From assembly GCA_051881895.1 (NCBI GenBank), contig JBJEQT010000054.1, positions 1 through 16,878 of the forward strand: a stretch of 16,878 nucleotides of DNA, read 5' to 3'. This document shows positions 6,744 through 13,460 of this stretch, one piece after another. The notes beneath the pieces are model-generated. The model was not told the DNA's origin and did no database searches. It was given only the letters and a program-made list of their open reading frames with translations. Positions within the stretch are counted from its first letter, which is position 1; every line of letters begins with the position of its first letter. The stretch comes from UBA3818 sp051881895 (GTDB taxonomy: Bacteria; Bacillota; Clostridia; Oscillospirales; Ruminococcaceae). The translations under genes and the position numbers were made by a program.

Positions 6744-8252
6744 TCACTCGTCGTCATCTTCGTTCCCAGTATCATCTTCCTGTACGCCCTGCCATTTCGG
6801 CTCCTCCGCCCGGTTGTTTTGTGCCTGGCTTTCCTCTTCTGTCTGCTCCGGCGGGACATATACCTGATACATCAGCTTTTTCAGATTGTTCGCATGATAG
6901 CCGGTCATGGCGGAAAAAGCGTTGTTTAAAAACAGCAGATCGTTAACGCCGTTTTGCTGGATAAACTCTATCAGCGACGTTTGGAAATATCTTTCATCCA
7001 CCACGTAGATGTGCTCATAATGCGGGATTAAAAAAGGGACGAAAGCGTTGCCGTAGGATTCTTTTACCACTACAATGCTTTTGCCGTTGCGAGTTCCGGT
7101 ATCGATCTGGATCATCGGCGCGTCGCCGCACAAAAACACCAGATATCCGTTTGAGCCGGAAACACTTTCCGCCCATACCGTCCATTTGTACTTGACATAC
7201 GGCTGATCTTTCTGCACAATATACGCCTGTGCCGCAACATCGGGGATAAAATATTCCACATAATCGCCTTTTTCCCGCATTTTGGAGTCCTGCGTCTGCC
7301 GGTAAAGGCTGCCTAAAAAGTTGTCGATCTGTTTCACGGTGTAGTCGGACGCAATATCCAGCGGCGTAAATCCCGCCGCCTCGGCAAAGGCGGTATATGC
7401 CCAGTAAGCGCCTCGCCCTGTCCAATGATGGTCGGTATTAAAATACAGATACTCATCCGTATGCTGCGCAATGGCGCCATACGCATCCACACCGGTCACA
7501 CCGTCTGCCAGGTTTTTGTAAATGCTCTGGATGGCGTCTTTTTCGGAATTGGACAGCTTTTTATATTTTTCGGGCAGATAAAACTCCGCGCTGGTGGGAA
7601 CCACCATATCAAACACCCGTACGGAATCGCCCAAAGCCTGGTGATAGGCGTTGATGTTATCGGCATAAACTTTCCCTACCGACGCATTGCCGCCAAACAG
7701 GGACATCCCCATTCCTTTGTAAATAAAAATTCCGCTTTTGTTCACGCCGATGTCGTCTTCTTCCTCCTGAGGCTGAGAGAAAACGATCTCTTCCGTTTTG
7801 CTCTCCTGAGAGGAAGACGAATCCTGACTTTGGGATACTTCCGGCTGAGAAAGAGTCTGCTCCGGCCGAGAAAGAACCTGCTCCGGCTGGGAAACCGGCT
7901 CATCCGGCGTTTCCACCGGCGCGTCGGCCCCGCCTAAAATCCGAATGTCATCGTAGCGGATGCCCAGGCTTTCCTTAACGCTGCTGGAAAAAGCCACTAA
8001 AAAATCCCGCAGGGGGAAAGTATCCGCGTAATACGCGTCAAATGCTTTGGAAAAGTCTCCTTTAAACCAGCTCTGCCAGCTGATTGCGGGCTTTGGCGCC
8101 AAATCCCGCTGTTCCATTTCGGAAACATTCGGTTTCTCAAGCAGCAGAGAAGCAATCCCTACTGCTGTTAAAATGGCGGTAAACAGAACCATCTGCCAGG
8201 GACACGATTTTCCCTTCCGATGCCCGGCTTTCCTTTTTTCCTTGATATGCAT
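6744..8252 (-). CDS. DHHW / AlgJ-AlgX-like protein, partner of MBOAT acyltransferase
   Basis: A 502-residue membrane-anchored extracellular protein. A basic N-terminus and one hydrophobic helix (about 19-38) place the rest outside. The DHHW family is related to the alginate acetylation proteins AlgJ/AlgX, SGNH-hydrolase-like enzymes that hand acetyl groups to polysaccharides. The signature NTDHHWT is at 272-278, giving the Asp274 and His276 pair, and KESYGNAF at 397-404 provides the probable nucleophile Ser399. Between the first domain part and the rest lies a Ser/Gln/Pro/Glu-rich linker (about 112-170) with near-repeats of SQPEQVL, and the C-terminus (about 466-502) is strongly acidic. The gene begins 20 bases after the MBOAT stop, so the two form an operon. 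The start ATG has AGGAAGG immediately before it, which is close; a GGGGAT further up may help. The glycan acted on is unknown. Confidence 0.88.
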   Translation of the reverse strand: MHIKEKRKAGHRKGKSCPWQMVLFTAILTAVGIASLLLEKPNVSEMEQRDLAPKPAISWQSWFKGDFSKAFDAYYADTFPLRDFLVAFSSSVKESLGIRYDDIRILGGADAPVETPDEPVSQPEQVLSRPEQTLSQPEVSQSQDSSSSQESKTEEIVFSQPQEEEDDIGVNKSGIFIYKGMGMSLFGGNASVGKVYADNINAYHQALGDSVRVFDMVVPTSAEFYLPEKYKKLSNSEKDAIQSIYKNLADGVTGVDAYGAIAQHTDEYLYFNTDHHWTGRGAYWAYTAFAEAAGFTPLDIASDYTVKQIDNFLGSLYRQTQDSKMREKGDYVEYFIPDVAAQAYIVQKDQPYVKYKWTVWAESVSGSNGYLVFLCGDAPMIQIDTGTRNGKSIVVVKESYGNAFVPFLIPHYEHIYVVDERYFQTSLIEFIQQNGVNDLLFLNNAFSAMTGYHANNLKKLMYQVYVPPEQTEEESQAQNNRAEEPKWQGVQEDDTGNEDDDE

Positions 8253-8272
8253 CCTTCCTATCCCCTATCCGC

Positions 8273-9685
8273 CTAAAATCGAAAATACAAAAACGGGTTA
8301 TAGCTCTGCCCCGCCAGAAAAGCCGTACACAAAAACAACAGCACCAGATCCCATCCTATGCTCGCGCAGCCTTCCAGTCGGGGGGCCCACTTCGGGCGGG
8401 ACAGCATCTGCCATTTCTTTTTTCCCCACGGCACCAGCGGCAGACAGCCCACCAGCGCAATGGCCAGCCAAAACAGGTTGTTTATCAGCACAACTTCCAG
8501 CTGAACGTCCCATAATCCTGCGCCGGATGCGCCAAATAATACCTGCAGGAACCTGCCAAGCCGGGACAAATCGGTAAAATAAAACAAAGACCAGCCGATC
8601 ACAACGGCGAAGATCAGATACAGATGGCTGAAAATCCGCGGCAGCTTTTCCAGCACCCGCAGGAAAAACCATTTTTCCAAAATAACCAGAGCCCCAAAAT
8701 AAAGGCCCCACAATACGAAATTCCAGCTGGCGCCATGCCATAAGCCGGTCAAAAACCAAACCACCAGAAGATTCCAGAATTGATGCCGGCGGTTTCCTCC
8801 CATGGGGATATAAACATAATCCCTGAAAAAGCTTCCCAATGAAATATGCCACCGGCGCCAGAATTCCGTGGCGGACCGGGAAATATACGGATAGTTGAAG
8901 TTCTCCACATAGTGGAATCCAAACAGCCGGGCCAAACCGATCGCCATGTCCGAATAGCCAGAAAAATCAAAATAGATTTGGAGCGTAAACATCAAAATGC
9001 CAAACCATGCGCCGGCAGTGGTCAGCGCAGACAGGTCACCGTCCAGATACTGGGAGGCAAAATCCCCCGCCAGATTGGCGATCAACACCTTTTTCCCCAA
9101 GCCGGTGCAAAACCGGGAGATCCCTTTTACAAAATCCTCCCGGCTGGTCTGCCGGCTCTCGATCTGCGCTGACACATCTTTGTAGCGCACGATAGGGCCT
9201 GCCACCAGCTGCGGATACATGGAAACGTACATAAAAAAGTGCCAGTAAGACTTTTGCGCGCGAGCCTGCCCCCGGTACACATCGATGACATAGGAAATGG
9301 TCTGGAATGTGTAGAAAGAAATACCGATCGGCAAAGAAAAGGCGGGAACCGGCAGGGACAGCCCTGTCAGCGCGTTGACGCTTTCCACCAGCATGCCGCT
9401 GTACTTAAAGATCCCCAACAGTCCCAAATTCAAAACCAGCGAGGAAACAAGCGCCGCCCTGGCCTGCCATCGGCCGGCATATTTTTCGCAGATCCGCCCG
9501 TGAAAATAATCGATGGTGGCGCTGAAAATCAAAAGCGTGACCCATACCGGCTCTCCCCAGGCATAAAAAAAGAGCGAAAAAGCGATCAGCACACCATTTC
9601 GCCAGGCGGGATTGCGGGTGATATAATACAGCAAAATATTTGCAGGCAAAAACAAATACAAGAAAATCAAATTCGAAAAAACCAT
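8273..9685 (-). CDS. MBOAT family O-acyltransferase (AlgI/DltB-like)
   Basis: A 470-residue polytopic membrane enzyme of the membrane-bound O-acyltransferase family, which passes acyl groups (usually acetyl) from a cytoplasmic donor across the membrane to an extracytoplasmic acceptor. The N-terminus (MVFSNLIFLYLFLPANILLYY) is that of AlgI-like proteins. The conserved FWRRWHISL (275-283) and the invariant-histidine motif LWHGASWN (His317) are intact, along with IPMGGNRR. The start is set at the ATG ending at 9685 because GAGGTG lies about 10 bases upstream; the GTG at 9697 overlaps that site. Its partner, the DHHW protein, follows in the same operon. No polysaccharide, alginate or dlt genes lie nearby, so the acceptor (secondary cell-wall polymer, exopolysaccharide or peptidoglycan) is open. 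Confidence 0.94.
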   Translation of the reverse strand: MVFSNLIFLYLFLPANILLYYITRNPAWRNGVLIAFSLFFYAWGEPVWVTLLIFSATIDYFHGRICEKYAGRWQARAALVSSLVLNLGLLGIFKYSGMLVESVNALTGLSLPVPAFSLPIGISFYTFQTISYVIDVYRGQARAQKSYWHFFMYVSMYPQLVAGPIVRYKDVSAQIESRQTSREDFVKGISRFCTGLGKKVLIANLAGDFASQYLDGDLSALTTAGAWFGILMFTLQIYFDFSGYSDMAIGLARLFGFHYVENFNYPYISRSATEFWRRWHISLGSFFRDYVYIPMGGNRRHQFWNLLVVWFLTGLWHGASWNFVLWGLYFGALVILEKWFFLRVLEKLPRIFSHLYLIFAVVIGWSLFYFTDLSRLGRFLQVLFGASGAGLWDVQLEVVLINNLFWLAIALVGCLPLVPWGKKKWQMLSRPKWAPRLEGCASIGWDLVLLFLCTAFLAGQSYNPFLYFRF

Positions 9686-9714
9686 TTTTACACACACCTC
9701 TTCATCCGAATTTT

Positions 9715-9742
9715 ATCATATCACAAAAGGGAAAGAATACAA
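9715..9742 (-). promoter_or_regulatory. Probable promoter of the MBOAT-DHHW operon
   Basis: On the minus strand TGATATGAT matches an extended -10 element (TATGAT at 9720-9715), with a poor -35 (TTGTAT, 9742-9737) 16 bases upstream. It sits about 30 bases before the MBOAT start. It is a consensus match only. Confidence 0.5.
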
Positions 9743-9822
9743 TCATTCCCTCGCTCTTTTTTCCTGATTTTAGGTAATTTTTCTCCCGCAGGCGCTATCT
9801 CTTCCCAAATATGTCAAAATCC

Positions 9823-9851
9823 TTGTAATTTTTCCCCACCTTTACTATAAT
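9823..9851 (+). promoter_or_regulatory. Promoter of the M20 peptidase gene
   Basis: TTGTAA (9823-9828), a 17-base spacer and TATAAT (9846-9851) make a good sigma-A promoter. Transcription would start near 9858, leaving a leader of about 88 bases before the ATG at 9946. Confidence 0.82.
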
Positions 9852-9863
9852 GTTCGGTGAAGC

Positions 9864-9927
9864 CCGGCAAAATCTGCCGGCCAATACGGCTGCCGCTGCC
9901 GAAAAGCGGTTTTTTCCGCTGACGCGG
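9864..9927 (+). other. Structured leader of the M20 peptidase gene with competing hairpins
   Basis: A first stem pairs CCGGCA (9864-9869) with TGCCGG (9875-9880). Next, AGCGG (9905-9909) can pair either back to CCGCT (9893-9897) or forward across TTTTTT to CCGCT (9916-9920); the CCGC of the latter can instead pair with GCGG (9924-9927). These stems exclude each other. It resembles no riboswitch class I know and has no clear terminator tail. Confidence 0.4.
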
Positions 9928-9945
9928 AAATTAGGAGGTAGAGAA

Positions 9946-11394
9946 ATGATCTTTCTGTATCTGCTGCTGTCGGTAATCGCCGTCATCGCAGTGCTGTTGC
10001 TTGTTTGTTTGGTGCGCGCCTGCATCAACCGAAAGAGCGTTCCGGAAACGCCGCTGGTGCGCAAGGAAAACCCCGACGCCATGCGCATTGCGGGCAAGCT
10101 GTCCAAAATGGTCCAGGTCAACACAGTGGTCCTTCCGGGAGAAGACAACCCTCACCAGTTTGACCCGATGATCGAGACATTGTCCCGGCTGTTTCCGAAT
10201 GTTTTCGAAAAATTCCAGAGGATGGATTATCTGGATAACAACCTGCTGTTAAAATGGGACAGCGGAAACCACGACAAGGAAGGCATCCTATTCATGGGTC
10301 ACATGGATGTGGTGGACGCTGCCGGCGAATGGAGCCATGATCCTTTCGGCGGGGAAATCATCGACGATGTCCTGTGGGGCCGCGGCTCCATCGATATCAA
10401 AAGCGGGCTGTGCGGCTTTTTTGAGGCATTTGAACAGCTGATTGCCGAAGGGATGACCCCCAACCGGGATTTGTACATTTGCTGCTCCCGTACCGAGGAA
10501 AACTCCGGCCCCGGCGCCCAGATGGCGGTGGACTACCTGCATGATCACGGCGTCCATCTGGAGATGGTGCTGGACGAGGGCTGTTCCATCGGCGAAAGCC
10601 CCATGGACGGCGTCCGCCGCCCCTACGCGCTGATTGGGCTGGGAGAAAAGGGCTATATCAATATTAAATTCACTGCCCGCTCCAACGGCGGCCATTCCAG
10701 CGAACCGCCGCATGTCTCCACCATCGGCCGCCTGTCCAAATTCATTGCCCGGATTGAAAGAAAATCTCCGTTTAAATGCAAAATGGATCCTACCACCCGC
10801 AGAATGCTGGAGACTTTCGCACCGGAAATGCCTTTGAAACAGCGCTTTATTTACGGTAACCTGTGGCTGTTTACGCCGATTCTGGAAAAAATCTATCGCT
10901 ACAAAGACGGATTCAAAGGCGCGATGCTCAAAACCACTGCCGCCTTTACGATCATTGAGGGCGCCCATGCGGCCAATATCCTGCCGGATGCCGCCTATGT
11001 GATCTGCAACCTGCGCCTGTCCCCTCACGATACGGTGGAAAGCGTCGTTTCTACGATGAAAGCTATCGCCGGCCGGTACGGCCTGGAGACGGAACTGATG
11101 GGCGGACGCGGCGCTTCTGAAATCACCCCGCTGGGCTCGGTACCGTATCTGGCGATTGAAAAAGCGGTTCATAAGCATTTCCCCGAGGTCGGCGTGACCC
11201 CTTATCTGATTCTGGGCGGCACCGACGCGCGCCACTTTACCAAAGTCTGCGACAATGTGCTTCGCTTTGTGCCCCATGCCCTGACCAATGAAGAAGTCGG
11301 CACGGTTCACGGGCGCAACGAACATATCAACATCCATGCGCTGGCCAACGAGGTTCCCTGCTATAAAGATATTATTCTGGAACTCAACCAGTAA
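9946..11394 (+). CDS. Membrane-anchored M20 family metallopeptidase (carboxypeptidase S / PM20D1-like)
   Basis: A 482-residue protein with one N-terminal hydrophobic helix (about 3-24) that should anchor it in the membrane, followed by an M20 zinc peptidase or amidohydrolase. The expected residues are all visible: GHMDVV (His119, Asp121), RGSIDIKSG (Asp150), RTEENSG (Glu184 as general base, Glu185 as ligand), LDEG (Asp210) and HGRNEH (His455). GGHSSEPP falls in the dimerisation lid region. The N-terminal helix and overall length resemble yeast carboxypeptidase S and animal PM20D1 more than the soluble dipeptidases; the substrate may be peptides or N-acyl amino acids. The start is ATG 9946, 6 bases after a strong TAGGAGGT; an in-frame ATG at 9850 overlaps the -10 box and is excluded. 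The gene is monocistronic, with its own promoter and terminator. Confidence 0.9.
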   Translation: MIFLYLLLSVIAVIAVLLLVCLVRACINRKSVPETPLVRKENPDAMRIAGKLSKMVQVNTVVLPGEDNPHQFDPMIETLSRLFPNVFEKFQRMDYLDNNLLLKWDSGNHDKEGILFMGHMDVVDAAGEWSHDPFGGEIIDDVLWGRGSIDIKSGLCGFFEAFEQLIAEGMTPNRDLYICCSRTEENSGPGAQMAVDYLHDHGVHLEMVLDEGCSIGESPMDGVRRPYALIGLGEKGYINIKFTARSNGGHSSEPPHVSTIGRLSKFIARIERKSPFKCKMDPTTRRMLETFAPEMPLKQRFIYGNLWLFTPILEKIYRYKDGFKGAMLKTTAAFTIIEGAHAANILPDAAYVICNLRLSPHDTVESVVSTMKAIAGRYGLETELMGGRGASEITPLGSVPYLAIEKAVHKHFPEVGVTPYLILGGTDARHFTKVCDNVLRFVPHALTNEEVGTVHGRNEHINIHALANEVPCYKDIILELNQ

Positions 11395-11427
11395 TACCTT
11401 TTCAAACCTGCTCTTATGAAAAAAGAC

Positions 11428-11464
11428 AACCCGAAGCGGCTGATTGTTTCAGCTTCTTCGGGTT
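11428..11464. terminator. Bidirectional terminator after the M20 peptidase gene
   Basis: AACCCGAAG (11428-11436) pairs with CTTCGGGTT (11456-11464); after a 2x2 internal loop GCTGA (11439-11443) pairs with TCAGC (11449-11453). TTTTC follows on plus, and the A-run at 11419-11424 gives a T-run on minus, so it also closes the minus-strand operon ending at 11481. Confidence 0.88.
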
Positions 11465-11480
11465 TTCTTTGAAAACCGGC

Positions 11481-11753
11481 TTATTTTTTTGCGCCGGGCG
11501 CTTCTCCCGCGTAGATATCCATCCTGTCCATCAGTCCCTGCAGCATCAGCTTATGCGCCATATTCTGCTGGTAGGCGGCGGTTTTCACCTTTCCCTGGCC
11601 GCGCAGCTCTTCCATCCGGGCGGCAATCTTATTTCTTTCGGCGGTCAGCGCATCATAAAGATCCTCCAACCGGCCCAGCCGCTCCAAAACGGAAGAGGCA
11701 TCCGCTTTCGCCTGATAGCCGCCTTTCGGCAATTTCTGTGTCAAACGTTCCAT
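11481..11753 (-). CDS. Small helical protein of unknown function
   Basis: I do not recognise a defined family. The 90-residue protein opens with MERLTQKLPKGGYQAK and is then mostly helical: 21-53 (SVLERLGRLEDLYDALTAER and on) looks like an amphipathic or coiled-coil helix, followed by a second helix at about 57-78. It has no signal peptide or membrane segment and would be cytoplasmic. An MERLT opening with an E-x-L-x-x-L-E-D-L helix is reminiscent of small proteins seen in clostridial phages and mobile elements, but this is recollection only. The start is ATG 11753, 6 bases after AAAAGGAG; a longer frame running up to 11957 crosses a hairpin and the end of the upstream gene and has no ribosome binding site. 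It lies 143 bases downstream of the RHH gene on the same strand. Confidence 0.72.
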   Translation of the reverse strand: MERLTQKLPKGGYQAKADASSVLERLGRLEDLYDALTAERNKIAARMEELRGQGKVKTAAYQQNMAHKLMLQGLMDRMDIYAGEAPGAKK

Positions 11754-11860
11754 CGGTATCTCCTTTTGTCGGGACTTAACAAAATCGAACGGTTCCAACC
11801 GGGATTTTCGCTTTTTATGCCGCGCCGGGAATGTTTCTGTGCCGGCTGCCCCGGTATGGG

Positions 11861-11898
11861 AACCGCTCCGAAAAGGAATCCTTTTCGGAGCGGTTTTT
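11861..11898 (+). terminator. Strong hairpin between RHH and small-protein genes, T-run on plus strand
   Basis: A perfect 16-bp stem (11861-11876 with 11880-11895) has a 3-base loop and is followed by TTTTT on the plus strand. On the minus strand, the coding direction here, it starts directly after the RHH stop codon but lacks a T-run beyond TT. As a canonical terminator it would stop plus-strand (antisense) transcription; for the operon it may act as a 3' stabiliser or partial attenuator. Confidence 0.65.
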
Positions 11899-12097
11899 AT
11901 GCGTCTTCTTCCTCTTTTTCGGGAGCGGTAAAATTCTTTTTCCGCTTTTTCACACATTCGGTCAGCAGATATTCAATCTGGCCGTTGATGGAGCGAAAAT
12001 CGTCCTCCGCCCAAGCCGCCAACTCCTGCCACAGCGCGGGAGAAAGGCGCAGCAGAAGCTGCTTTTTCGCTTTTTCTTTTTTGTTCTGTTCCTCCAT
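11897..12097 (-). CDS. Arc-like ribbon-helix-helix DNA-binding protein
   Basis: A 66-residue basic protein with a ribbon-helix-helix (MetJ/Arc) pattern: strand KQLLLRLSP (about 12-20), helix A ALWQELAAWAEDD (about 21-33), then FRSINGQIEYLLTECVKKRKK as the turn and helix B (split here only by description), and a charged tail ending EKEEEDA. RHH proteins dimerise and insert the paired strand into DNA as repressors, often of their own operon. The S-x-N-G-Q-I-E pattern before helix B is typical of Arc-type proteins from Firmicutes. GGAG lies 8 bases before the ATG and overlaps the SPFH stop region, so translation is probably coupled; the gap is 15 bases. A palindrome at the operon promoter (13180-13193) is a candidate site, though this link is inference. 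Confidence 0.78.
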   Translation of the reverse strand: MEEQNKKEKAKKQLLLRLSPALWQELAAWAEDDFRSINGQIEYLLTECVKKRKKNFTAPEKEEEDA

Positions 12098-12112
12098 GTT
12101 CCAAACTCCGGA

Positions 12113-13153
12113 TTAATAGATAGAACCGCTGTTGACAATGGGCTGCGCGTCTTTGTTGCCGCACAAAACCACCAGCAGGTTACTGACCATCGCCGCTTTT
12201 CGCTCCTCATCCAATGTGACGATATCGTTTTCTCCCAGCTTGTTCAGCGCCATTTCCACCATTCCCACGGCGCCTTCCACGATCAGCTTGCGCGCGTCAA
12301 TGATGGCGCTGGCCTGCTGGCGCTGCAGCATCGCCGCAGCAATTTCCGGCGCATAGGCCAAATGGGTGATCCGCGCCTCTGCGATTTCCAGTCCGGCGAT
12401 CTCCACCTTTTTCTGGATCTCTTCTTTTAAAATATCCGCGATTTCCTGGCTGGAACCACGCAGGGATTTTTCTTCCTCGCCGTTTCCCTCATCCTCCGAA
12501 ATGTCATACGGATACAGCCGCACCACATTCCGAAGCGCCGAATCACACTGGATAGAAAGGAATTCTTTGTAATTGTCCACATTGAATACCGCTTTCGCCG
12601 TATTGGCTACCCGCCAGATCACCACAATGCCGATGATAATCGGGTTGCCCAGCTTATCATTGATCTTTTGCTTGTCATTGTTTAAGGTCATGGCCTTTAA
12701 GGAAATTTTTTTGCTGGCTAATGCCGCCTGCCCTGCCGCCTGAATCGCCGCGCTGCCTGCGTCAGATCCGGACGAGAAGGCTGACGAGTACCGCCCCATC
12801 GCCGATTGGGCCGCCGGATTTACAGCAGTGACAAAGGGATTCACATAGAAAAACCCGGGGCCGGTCAAAGTGCCGTAATATTTGCCGAACAATGTCAGTA
12901 CCAGCGCTTCGTTGGGCTTGAGGACCTTGAGTCCCGCAAACAGGATCGGGCCGATGACACAGGAGAACAAAACGCCCGCTCCCAGCAAAATGCCGCCCAG
13001 CGCGAAACGCTCCCGCGCCAGAAAAAGGATGCCGAATACCGCTGCCGCAATGGATACTGCCATCAAAAGCAAAAGCAGGATCAAAATACCCATACCGCTT
13101 TTGGCCCGGATTCGTTTTTCCTCTACTTCTTTTTTATCAACCTCTAGTGTCAT
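12113..13153 (-). CDS. SPFH/Band 7 domain membrane protein
   Basis: A 346-residue protein of the stomatin/prohibitin/flotillin/HflK (SPFH) superfamily, membrane-bound scaffolds that organise microdomains or modulate proteases. A charged N-terminus (1-18) is followed by two hydrophobic helices (about 20-46 and 51-75), then the SPFH core starting at LKPNEALVLTLFGKYYGTL, with GPGFFYVNPF, KLGNPIIIGIVVIWRV, and the AEARITHLAYAPEIAAAML helix toward the end. An Ala/Ser/Gly-rich stretch (about 112-148) is inserted after NPFV. The long final helix includes QRQQASAIIDARKLIVEGAV, typical of band-7 oligomers. The start ATG has GAGGAG 5 bases upstream. It is the first gene of an operon with an RHH protein and a small helical protein, behind a consensus promoter. 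The specific role is not known. Confidence 0.92.
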   Translation of the reverse strand: MTLEVDKKEVEEKRIRAKSGMGILILLLLLMAVSIAAAVFGILFLARERFALGGILLGAGVLFSCVIGPILFAGLKVLKPNEALVLTLFGKYYGTLTGPGFFYVNPFVTAVNPAAQSAMGRYSSAFSSGSDAGSAAIQAAGQAALASKKISLKAMTLNNDKQKINDKLGNPIIIGIVVIWRVANTAKAVFNVDNYKEFLSIQCDSALRNVVRLYPYDISEDEGNGEEEKSLRGSSQEIADILKEEIQKKVEIAGLEIAEARITHLAYAPEIAAAMLQRQQASAIIDARKLIVEGAVGMVEMALNKLGENDIVTLDEERKAAMVSNLLVVLCGNKDAQPIVNSGSIY

Positions 13154-13179
13154 AGTTACTCCTCACTTTTATAATATTA

Positions 13180-13193
13180 TTTTGATATCAAAA
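13180..13193. promoter_or_regulatory. Perfect 14-bp palindrome at the SPFH transcription start, candidate operator
   Basis: TTTTGATATCAAAA is a perfect inverted repeat beginning 2 bases downstream of the -10 box and covering the expected transcription start. A second perfect palindrome, ATAATATTAT (13171-13180), abuts it. The A/T-richness makes chance palindromes more likely, so this is a candidate only; the operon's own RHH protein is the obvious ligand to test. Confidence 0.5.
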
Positions 13194-13195
13194 AT

Positions 13196-13224
13196 ATATT
13201 ATCACGTATTGACTTTTTTGTCAA
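13196..13224 (-). promoter_or_regulatory. Consensus promoter of the SPFH operon
   Basis: On the minus strand TTGACA (13224-13219), a 17-base spacer and TAATAT (13201-13196) give a strong sigma-A promoter, with a leader of about 36 bases to the ATG. The -35 box is part of an inverted repeat TTGAC-TTTTTT-GTCAA (13209-13224). Confidence 0.88.
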
Positions 13225-13406
13225 CACGAAAAAAGAAAAGCCTTTTCAGGCCTTTTTTGTCCGCCGAAACGGGTTGCTCACAACTTTGGATAAGGTGTAG
13301 AAATATCGAAAGAAAATTTTCAAAAATTCGTTGTTATCCATGACGAAAACGAGGGAAAATCGGCAAAAAACCTTTTATTTAAGCCGCTCTGCGCTTATTT
13401 CAAAAC

Positions 13407-13435
13407 TTGACAGCCGCCTTTTGGGTGAATATAAT
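13407..13435 (+). promoter_or_regulatory. Perfect consensus sigma-A promoter of the 3D-domain gene
   Basis: TTGACA (13407-13412), a 17-base spacer and TATAAT (13430-13435) match the consensus at every position. Transcription should start near 13442, leaving a leader of about 95 bases. A promoter this strong in front of a cell-wall enzyme suggests control at a later step, in line with the hairpin that follows. Confidence 0.93.
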
Positions 13436-13460
13436 GGCAACAAGTTTGGTAAAATACTAA

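Noticed and set aside
9850..9945. N-terminal extension of the M20 peptidase from ATG 9850
   Set aside because: That ATG overlaps the -10 box and would not be transcribed; TAGGAGGT before ATG 9946 is decisive.
10288..11337. 349-codon open frame on the minus strand opposite the M20 peptidase
   Set aside because: It is a shadow of a gene with all catalytic motifs; the translation is His/Gln/Arg-rich and resembles nothing.
11754..11957. N-terminal extension of the small helical protein
   Set aside because: The extension is basic low-complexity sequence read through a hairpin and the tail of the RHH gene; AAAAGGAG 6 bases before ATG 11753 marks the real start.
11469..12116. 215-codon plus-strand frame across the RHH and small-protein genes
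   Set aside because: It crosses a strong plus-strand terminator hairpin, has no ribosome binding site, and the minus strand gives better-supported genes.
13237..13256. Hairpin with T-run in the divergent intergenic region as a terminator of a small RNA
   Set aside because: The stem is short with a bulge and no plus-strand promoter or transcript candidate is evident just upstream.
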